The notes beneath the pieces were generated by a model that made no database searches, was not told where the DNA came from, and worked only from the letters and a program-made list of their open reading frames with translations. A stretch of 64,000 bases of DNA from Gigantopelta aegis (lineage: Eukaryota > Mollusca > Gastropoda > Neomphalida > Peltospiridae). Below, piece after piece: positions 62,401 through 64,000 of the stretch; position 1 is the stretch's first letter, and every line of letters starts with the position of its first letter. The stretch is taken from positions 31,705,554 through 31,769,553 of the forward strand of contig NC_054704.1 in the NCBI RefSeq assembly GCF_016097555.1. The letters run 5' to 3'. A program made the position numbers and the translations under genes.

Positions 62401-63620
62401 AAATGATGTATTAACACAGTGGTGTTTAAATTTCAGACATCATGGTTAGAACAGGAGCGCATCATGCGTGAAGAATGCCGTTTAATGGATCAGCGAGTTC
62501 GAGAACTCACCCAGCAAAATAATGTCTTACATCAACAGATGGAGAAAGTAAGTATCCGTGAATTTAGGATTTTAGCAGTTATGGTTCATGTACTTATTTG
62601 TCATAACCGGGGCCTTGTTCCTTGAAGTGATCTTGGTGCTACAATCACATTAAGTGCATAGCTACCGTAGGCACTTAATATGATATTAGCATATGGAACA
62701 GGCAGATTTGATTGATAAGTGGTTTAGCAGAAACAAACAATTTATATATTTTTCGAAAGCTTGGTCACTTTTATACAGATGTACGTTTTTTTTCTGTTCC
62801 ACACACAGTATATATTCACTGCTGTTATTACTACATGTGTATTGATAGATTAGGAAAATTAACAAATGAAGTTTTTAATTTTTAACACATTATGAATAAT
62901 TTAGGTGAATAAAATATCATAAACTCCTGGAGACCGGTTCTTGGTTAATAAACCCCAGAGATTTTTCCACAGATATTTTTTTCCCTACAGATCCCACAGA
63001 TATTTTTGTTATTGCAATAATATAATGTGGACCCTTGTTTTCATTTGATATTTTTCCGTTACTTAAAAGTGCATTTTGGCAAGGATTTTTCCAAAGGGTA
63101 AAATTAGTAAAGATAGGTACCCTAAAGTATTTTTAGGGTACTGATGCATACCCTAAAATATTTAAATATTAAAAAAATTAATTTCAAAAATTAGTTTAAA
63201 TGTTCCTGTATGACTTAAAACATACAAAAAGTGTTATGTCGGAGTAATTATTATACTTTATATATATACGTTGTTGAAATAAAAATTTTAATGACCATAA
63301 CTTTGACATGAGCGCTGGTAGGCTTTGCGGTCCATCGAGGGCGTACCTATTATAAATCTTTGACGGAAACCTTGTAAGGATGTTTTGTAGAGTTTCTACC
63401 CGTTTAAATTATTATTTCAATAAAATTAAGGATTTTACAAAGAACCACGATAAAAAAGAGTAAATATGGGTCTTATGTGAGTGTCTATATCTTGATCGTT
63501 TTTATTTTAGTTGACAGGACAAGTGGTAAAGATCCAACAGAGGGTCCGCGAGGATGCTCCCAAACCCGGCCGATCAGACGACACTGTGAAAACTTCAGAT
63601 CAGCTGCTGGAAGTTATTAA
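26274..63620 (+). CDS. TPR: TPR, nuclear-basket coiled-coil protein, exons 1-36 (3' end outside window)
   Basis: TPR (Megator in flies, Mlp in yeast) is the long coiled-coil scaffold of the nuclear-pore basket. It works in mRNA export and chromatin exclusion at pores and binds Mad1/Mad2 for the spindle checkpoint. The 36 exons listed separately join in continuous phase into 1,215 codons plus 2 nt, about half of the roughly 2,300 residues usual in animals. Blocks that identify it are [10 protein letters not shown] (exon 2), [17 protein letters not shown] (exon 10), [12 protein letters not shown] (exon 20), [16 protein letters not shown] (exon 23) and [17 protein letters not shown] (exon 33). 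Almost all of it is predicted heptad coiled coil apart from the Pro/His/Ser-rich hinge in exon 21. The start at 26274 puts the first helix where other TPRs have theirs. Introns are 0.2-5.1 kb and crowded with repeats. Confidence 0.95.
26588..27403. mobile_element. hAT-like MITE in TPR intron 1
   Basis: The ends are CAGGGCTCGCGCTGTC on the left and GGGTGAGCCCTG on the right. Subterminal repeats of TTGGCTAA and TGGCTAAT occur in both orientations near the two ends, as hAT-type elements often show. The interior is AT-rich and non-coding. A related fragment is at 33739-33905. I could not find a clean 8-bp target duplication, so the superfamily is tentative. Confidence 0.65.
28320..28428 (+). repeat. 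Short SINE-like insertion with 10-bp target duplication
   Basis: It is flanked by GCATAACCTG at 28310-28319 and 28429-28438. The 109-bp insert ends ATATACGCACGTAAATACTT followed by (CAA)n. It is a different SINE type from the others here. Confidence 0.75.
28774..28920 (-). other. Short acidic Ser/Asp-rich open frame, antisense in TPR intron 1
   Basis: On the minus strand a short frame ends in a run rich in S, D and E ([20 protein letters not shown]) and then TESPTND and a stop. The composition looks like the end of a real protein, for example a transposase tail or a retrocopy, but nothing upstream on that strand gives a recognisable domain. I call no function. Confidence 0.3.
29135..29634 (-). 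repeat. Dispersed repeat, first copy of a local duplication
   Basis: 29343-29634 is repeated at about 30043-30335 in the same orientation, with a few small indels. The family also occurs inverted at 17350-17720. Confidence 0.8.
29635..30019 (+). repeat. Full-length tRNA-derived SINE with 14-bp target duplication
   Basis: The head CCGGCCTCGGTGGCGTAGTGG is followed by a B-box-like GGTTCGGATCC, the core GGGATCTTTTATTTGCG (seen reversed) and the tail GTGCGTCGTTAAATAACAC with a (TTTC) end. The flanks CGCTGCTCCATTTA at 29621-29634 and 30020-30033 are identical, which fixes both ends and shows LINE-type insertion. Confidence 0.95.
30036..30340 (-). repeat. Dispersed repeat, second copy of the local duplication
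   Basis: Matches 29343-29634 in the same orientation; the SINE at 29635 sits between the two copies. Confidence 0.8.
30765..30945. repeat. Single arm of the foldback element of 23855-24950
   Basis: It shares ATATGAATATACAATCT, GAGGTTGAATTATCCG, TTCCAAGAAAGTCATAAATA and GCGCCCAGATGCAATGCC with 24690-24850, in the same orientation. Only one arm is present. Confidence 0.85.
31113..31520 (+). repeat. 105-bp tandem repeat containing copies of the exon 2 splice acceptor
   Basis: About four units with a strict 105-bp period (unit marks at 31113, 31218, 31323, 31428). Each of the first three ends TTTATTTTATAG|AACAA at 31205, 31310 and 31415, in register with the true exon 2 acceptor at 31520. Each unit also contains GTAAGT. 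Confidence 0.93.
31521..31625 (+). CDS. TPR: TPR exon 2
   Basis: Residues 53-87, [20 protein letters not shown]; phase 1 at both ends. The QQYFE.EK block is a hallmark of TPR. Confidence 0.93.
32185..32258 (+). CDS. TPR: TPR exon 3
   Basis: Residues 88-112, ending [11 protein letters not shown]; donor GTATTG, phase 0. Confidence 0.88.
33319..33415 (+). CDS. TPR: TPR exon 4
   Basis: Residues 113-144, [17 protein letters not shown]...; donor GTAATG, phase 1. Coiled coil. Confidence 0.9.
33739..33905 (+). repeat. Partial copy of the hAT-like MITE
   Basis: It begins CAGGGCTCACCCTGTCC and has AAATTAGCCAATTGCTAATT, as at 26588; the right end is missing. Confidence 0.65.
34018..34121 (+). CDS. 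TPR: TPR exon 5
   Basis: Residues 145-179, [16 protein letters not shown]...; donor GTTAGT, phase 0. Confidence 0.88.
34964..35077 (+). CDS. TPR: TPR exon 6
   Basis: Residues 180-217, [16 protein letters not shown]...; donor GTAAGT, phase 0. This is the conserved YREKRLEQEK-type block of TPR. Confidence 0.94.
35759..35809 (+). CDS. TPR: TPR exon 7
   Basis: Residues 218-234, [17 protein letters not shown]; donor GTAAGC. A 51-nt exon. Confidence 0.88.
35960..36200 (+). repeat. Diverged SINE-like repeat
   Basis: It starts TACCGGTCTTGGTGATGCAG (tRNA-like) and ends TTGGATATAAGCACGAAAAT, a tail type different from the main SINE family here. Confidence 0.6.
36492..36584 (+). CDS. TPR: TPR exon 8
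   Basis: Residues 235-265, [18 protein letters not shown]...; donor GTAAGA. Confidence 0.9.
36675..36857. repeat. Small MITE with CAGGGCTAGCTCTG ends
   Basis: A 14-bp perfect terminal inverted repeat (CAGGGCTAGCTCTG), about 183 bp in all, flanked by CTATC on both sides. Its CAGGGC start is like the hAT-like elements at 26588 and 33739. Confidence 0.75.
37146..37226 (+). CDS. TPR: TPR exon 9
   Basis: Residues 266-292, ending RDKLLNLYK; donor GTATGT. Confidence 0.92.
37420..37685 (+). repeat. Dispersed repeat (copy 2 of 4)
   Basis: Same pattern as 19655-19925 (GTATAGCTCTATCATATAG, TCAAGTTTGACTTTC, TTATGGCCCTTGAA). Confidence 0.7.
37719..37806 (+). CDS. TPR: TPR exon 10
   Basis: Residues 293-321, [20 protein letters not shown]...; one of the most conserved blocks. 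Donor GTAAAC, phase 1. Confidence 0.95.
38023..38091 (+). CDS. TPR: TPR exon 11
   Basis: Residues 322-344, [17 protein letters not shown]...; donor GTCAGT, phase 1. Confidence 0.9.
38776..38847 (+). CDS. TPR: TPR exon 12
   Basis: Residues 345-368, ...[18 protein letters not shown]; matches the KELENANDLLSA-type block. Donor GTAAGT. Confidence 0.93.
39232..39365 (+). repeat. 36-bp minisatellite, about 3.6 copies
   Basis: The unit marks TATTACTGGTGAAGAAGT recur at 39239, 39275, 39311 and 39347, an exact 36-bp period, in intron 12. Confidence 0.9.
39455..39641 (+). repeat. 5'-truncated tRNA-derived SINE
   Basis: The core TATGTGCTATCCTGTCTGGG and AAAAGATCC, then the tail TAGTGGTGTCGTTAAACAAA. 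Confidence 0.8.
39845..40247 (+). repeat. Full-length tRNA-derived SINE with 13-bp target duplication
   Basis: Head CCGGCCTCGGTGGCGTCGTGG, B-box-like GGTTCGGATCC, tail GGCGTCGTTAAATAAAAC. The flanks GTATTACTTAAAA are at 39831-39843 and 40248-40260. Confidence 0.94.
40331..40422 (+). CDS. TPR: TPR exon 13
   Basis: Residues 369-399, ...[20 protein letters not shown]; corresponds to the SPTAAAVAK..GM.LT block of TPR. Donor GTTTGC. Confidence 0.94.
40515..40745 (+). repeat. Dispersed repeat (copy 3 of 4)
   Basis: Shares GTGTATAGCTTTATCA and CGTATTGCTTTAGCAGTAC with the other copies. Confidence 0.65.
40832..40924 (+). CDS. TPR: TPR exon 14
   Basis: Residues 400-430, [20 protein letters not shown]...; donor GTAATG. 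Confidence 0.93.
41726..41830 (+). CDS. TPR: TPR exon 15
   Basis: Residues 431-465, [18 protein letters not shown]...; donor GTGAGT. Matches the AP.LKRQREEYE-type block. Confidence 0.94.
42300..42400 (+). repeat. Short piece of the 17350-17720 dispersed repeat
   Basis: GATATGGGTTTAAAACTTAA followed by AATGTTTTTATAT matches about 17480-17510. Confidence 0.6.
42498..42605 (+). CDS. TPR: TPR exon 16
   Basis: Residues 466-501, [18 protein letters not shown]...; donor GTAGGA. Confidence 0.91.
42742..42863 (+). CDS. TPR: TPR exon 17
   Basis: Residues 502-541, [14 protein letters not shown]...[13 protein letters not shown]; contains the low-complexity Ser stretch also seen in vertebrate TPR. Donor GTAAGT, phase 2. 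Confidence 0.93.
43344..43445 (+). CDS. TPR: TPR exon 18
   Basis: Residues 542-575, [20 protein letters not shown]...; donor GTACGT, phase 2. Confidence 0.94.
43911..44180 (+). repeat. tRNA-derived SINE directly upstream of TPR exon 19
   Basis: Head TAGCCCAGTGGTAAAGTG, B-box-like ATCGATCCCC, core TGTGCATATAAAAGATCCC, tail GGTGTCATTAAACAAAGC. Its tail ends about 12 bp before the exon 19 acceptor. Confidence 0.85.
44193..44277 (+). CDS. TPR: TPR exon 19
   Basis: Residues 576-604, [20 protein letters not shown]...; acceptor CTGCAG, donor GTGACT. Confidence 0.9.
44634..44704 (+). repeat. Dispersed repeat fragment matching 441-516
   Basis: Shares AAATCCACTAGCCATGGG, ATCAGTGATTTAAAA and CAATTAAAAATTCAC. 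Confidence 0.65.
44867..44932 (+). CDS. TPR: TPR exon 20
   Basis: Residues 605-626, [20 protein letters not shown]; strongly conserved in TPR. Donor GTGAGT. Confidence 0.95.
45437..47473. mobile_element. Tandem triplet of a TTAA-flanked (piggyBac-like) MITE
   Basis: Units begin TTAACCTTTAGACTACTG at 45437, 46107 and 46781 and end CAGTAGTCAGAAGG. The last unit closes with TTAA at 47470-47473. TTAA targets and CC/GG ends are piggyBac features. Units 2 and 3 are nearly identical. The first two joins contain about 20 bp of non-element sequence (AACAATATGATGAAGTGCCA). Each unit has the 16-bp palindrome GGCGAGATATCTCGCC (its first G is changed in unit 3). Open frames inside are short and unlikely to be genes. 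Confidence 0.88.
47502..47704 (+). CDS. TPR: TPR exon 21 (hinge and coiled coil)
   Basis: Residues 627-693. The first half ([20 protein letters not shown] onward) is Pro/His/Ser-rich and non-helical, at the same place as the Ser/Thr/Pro stretch of vertebrate TPR. The second half ([19 protein letters not shown]) resumes the coiled coil. Donor GTAATT, phase 2. Confidence 0.95.
48227..48365. repeat. Small hairpin MITE just upstream of TPR exon 22
   Basis: The arms of about 56 bp (48228-48283 and 48311-48365) are near-perfect inverted repeats around AAAGTCTAGACTTTAATAAA. One end (TAAGCACGGGGCCAG) recurs alone at about 32398-32412. Confidence 0.85.
48400..48478 (+). CDS. TPR: TPR exon 22
   Basis: Residues 694-720, [20 protein letters not shown]...; donor GTATGT. 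Confidence 0.93.
49179..49322 (+). CDS. TPR: TPR exon 23
   Basis: Residues 721-768, containing [18 protein letters not shown], a conserved TPR block; donor GTATAT. Confidence 0.96.
49736..49909 (+). CDS. TPR: TPR exon 24
   Basis: Residues 769-826, [19 protein letters not shown]...SNLQSIQ; donor GTTTGA. Confidence 0.95.
50336..50476 (+). CDS. TPR: TPR exon 25
   Basis: Residues 827-873, [20 protein letters not shown]...; donor GTATGT. Confidence 0.95.
50505..50727 (+). repeat. 5'-truncated tRNA-derived SINE
   Basis: Core AGCCAGTGCACCACGACTGG and TGGTGCATATAAACAATCC, tail GTGTCATTAAACAAAACAAA. It begins 28 bp after the exon 25 donor. Confidence 0.82.
50999..51109 (+). CDS. TPR: TPR exon 26
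   Basis: Residues 874-910, [20 protein letters not shown]...; acceptor TTTAAG, donor GTCAGT. Confidence 0.93.
51561..51630 (+). CDS. TPR: TPR exon 27
   Basis: Residues 911-933, [20 protein letters not shown]...; donor GTAAAC, phase 1. Confidence 0.92.
51714..52397. mobile_element. Fourth copy of the TTAA-flanked MITE
   Basis: TTAACCTTTAGACTACTGG at the left and GAAGGTTAA at the right, with the same interior as 45437-47473. It shares with unit 3 an insert (TTGGGGAATGCACTGTATAC...) that units 1 and 2 lack, and has lost part of the right end. Confidence 0.88.
52477..52566 (+). CDS. TPR: TPR exon 28
   Basis: Residues 934-963, ...[20 protein letters not shown]; donor GTAAGC, phase 1. Confidence 0.93.
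52817..55290. mobile_element. Probable decayed DNA transposon in TPR intron 28
   Basis: The intron is about 3 kb. The left boundary CAGAGATGCCAACC and the right boundary, reversed GCAGATGCCAACC, form a short imperfect terminal inverted repeat. Inside is a start-like peptide [18 protein letters not shown] (about 53169 on) that soon hits a stop, a G run at about 54576-54592 and AT-rich filler. No transposase is recognisable. Confidence 0.4.
55554..55648 (+). CDS. TPR: TPR exon 29
   Basis: Residues 964-995, [20 protein letters not shown]...; corresponds to the NVEQYQAM region. Donor GTAAGA. Confidence 0.94.
55813..56134 (-). repeat. tRNA-derived SINE, minus orientation, 14-bp target duplication
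   Basis: It is flanked by TTACACAGTCTAAA at 55799-55812 and 56135-56148. Reversed tail GGAAGGAAATATTTTATTTA at the left; core and tRNA-related part follow. Confidence 0.93.
56503..56557 (+). CDS. TPR: TPR exon 30
   Basis: Residues 996-1013, [18 protein letters not shown]; a 55-nt exon, donor GTAACT, phase 1. Confidence 0.9.
57134..57583. repeat. Two SINE copies head to head (inverted pair)
   Basis: A minus-orientation copy (57134-57375) meets a plus-orientation copy (57376-57583) at GAAATAGCCCACATATCATA. Both outer ends are the tail (GAAGGAAGGGAATGTTTTAT and ATAAAACATTTCCTTCCTT), so the whole is a large palindrome. Confidence 0.88.
58295..58392 (+). CDS. TPR: TPR exon 31
   Basis: Residues 1014-1046, [20 protein letters not shown]...; donor GTAAGA. 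Confidence 0.93.
58701..59111 (-). pseudogene. Tc1-like transposase N-terminal fragment, antisense in TPR intron 31
   Basis: On the minus strand [20 protein letters not shown] and the following [16 protein letters not shown] form the paired helix-turn-helix DNA-binding region of Tc1-type transposases. The catalytic domain is missing; after about 110 residues the frame leaves the family. It is related to, but not the same as, the element at 7772-9292. Confidence 0.85.
59391..59505 (+). repeat. Decayed duplicate of the exon 32 acceptor region
   Basis: CTATTTTAAAATGCTGATTT and GGAAGCATCTGTCTAGTCT resemble the exon 32 start (ATATTTTAG|AATGCTGATC, GGAAGCAGCTGTCAAGTCT). The AG acceptor has become AA. 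The upstream text ACCTACGGCACAAATAC also matches ACCTACAGTATAAATAC before exon 32. Confidence 0.75.
59509..60022 (+). repeat. tRNA-derived SINE plus second partial copy
   Basis: Head GATTTAGCTCAGTCGGTTGAG with B-box-like GGATCGAACC; one tail at about 59755-59770 (GGTGTCGTTAAA) and a second partial copy ending at about 60005. TCTGTCTAGTCTT is on both sides (before 59509 and at about 60023-60035), so the compound inserted into or arose within the duplicated exon 32 region. Confidence 0.75.
60108..60242 (+). CDS. TPR: TPR exon 32
   Basis: Residues 1047-1091, [20 protein letters not shown]...; acceptor ATTTTAG, donor GTTCGT (weak). Confidence 0.94.
60280..60500 (+). repeat. Dispersed repeat (copy 4 of 4)
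   Basis: Shares GTGTATAGCTTTATCATATA, GATCAAGTTTGACTTTTG and AGTACTCTCAGAATG. Confidence 0.68.
60540..60800 (+). repeat. Two truncated SINE tails in tandem
   Basis: Tails GATGTCATTAAACAAAACAA at about 60665 and GGTGGTGTTAAACAAAACAA at about 60775, each preceded by the usual GTGCTCTAGTG. Confidence 0.78.
61038..61112 (+). CDS. TPR: TPR exon 33 (GC donor)
   Basis: Residues 1092-1116, [20 protein letters not shown]...; near-identical to vertebrate TPR. The exon ends AAACAG|GCGAGT, a GC donor, and joins exon 34 in phase 0. Confidence 0.95.
61174..61586. mobile_element. Foldback element in TPR intron 33
   Basis: The arms of about 130 bp are inverted repeats with shared blocks ATTGTTAGTACTACAC, TATGGCCTTCGTGGATTAGG and CCTAAGTAGYATTTGGATTT, around a 120-bp centre. 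Open frames on both strands are due to the symmetry. Confidence 0.85.
61867..61944 (+). CDS. TPR: TPR exon 34
   Basis: Residues 1117-1142, [20 protein letters not shown]...; donor GTGAGT. Confidence 0.92.
62437..62547 (+). CDS. TPR: TPR exon 35
   Basis: Residues 1143-1179, [20 protein letters not shown]...; matches the SWEERERML block. Donor GTAAGT. Confidence 0.94.
63511..63620 (+). CDS. TPR: TPR exon 36 (last exon in window)
   Basis: Residues 1180-1215, [20 protein letters not shown]...; donor GTAATA, phase 2, so the gene continues past the right edge. The 380 bases after it are intron. Confidence 0.9.
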
Positions 63621-64000
63621 GTAATACTTCATGACAGTTAACAAATTTAAATATTAACTTACTTTATCTCAGGAAATTATCTATTTTATTAACTGTTATC
63701 CCTTTAGGCAGTGGTAGATTTTGTTGGTTATTTTGGTTTTACCTTCATTCATACAAATTTATTATAAAATGTCTTAATGTTGGCTCAGACTATCCTTGTT
63801 TCATAACTTTGATTTTCTAACACAGATCTTATCAAACATATTCTTTGTCATAATACTTTTAATTGGTACACAAATAAATTGATAGGTTTTACAGGAACCT
63901 TTATGACATGTAACTTCTATATATATATATTTGTTCAAAAATATTTTCTTAAAGTGTGCTTGTATTAAAAAATGAACATAAAATTTAATTAATCAATGTA

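Overview
The window is animal nuclear DNA, most likely from a mollusc. It is AT-rich, its genes have GT-AG introns and metazoan protein families, and it is full of tRNA-derived SINEs, Tc1/mariner, piggyBac-like and hAT-like repeats. The SINE type (tRNA-like head with A and B boxes, a core around GGGATCTTTTATATGC, a tail GTCGTTAAAYAAAACA) is one I associate with gastropods and bivalves. Nothing here suggests a prokaryote.

Three host genes are recognisable. (1) 2097-4724, plus strand: an 875-residue poly-C2H2 zinc-finger protein whose whole coding region is one exon behind a 5'-UTR splice acceptor. (2) 20354-23059, minus strand: a 901-residue protein of the same architecture. Both have an N-terminal C-(G)-TQT-[ED]-L motif, an acidic/basic linker, about 17-18 fingers, a C4 knuckle and a last finger ending in EHPELxIKIET. 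They are diverged paralogues in opposite orientation. (3) 26274 to beyond the right edge, plus strand: TPR, the coiled-coil protein of the nuclear basket. I resolve 36 exons in continuous phase, giving the first 1,215 codons, about the N-terminal half.

The 15 kb between the two zinc-finger genes is mobile DNA: a SINE whose target-site duplication has grown into a poly-C tract of more than 200 bp, a decayed Tc1-like transposon with matching ends (7772-9292), an LTR retrotransposon (10403-16212), further SINEs and a second Tc1/mariner-like inverted-repeat element (18223-19028). The LTR element has a perfect 5-bp target duplication, 1.16-1.2 kb LTRs and a proline-tRNA-type primer site. Its surviving protein pieces lie in the order gag, protease, integrase C-terminus, start of RT, RNase H. 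That is the Gmr1-like order (integrase before RT) of an unusual Ty3/gypsy group whose Gag gave rise to the vertebrate SCAN domain. The integrase core and RT core are deleted.

TPR's introns are loaded with repeats that often sit at splice sites: a 105-bp tandem repeat that copies the exon 2 acceptor three times, a SINE just upstream of exon 19, a triplicated TTAA-flanked MITE ending 28 bp before exon 21 with a fourth copy seven introns later, a partial duplication of the start of exon 32, and a GC-AG intron after exon 33. Between the zinc-finger gene and TPR lies a 1.1-kb foldback element. The genes share no visible pathway; the window reads as three ordinary host genes embedded in a very active mobile-element landscape.
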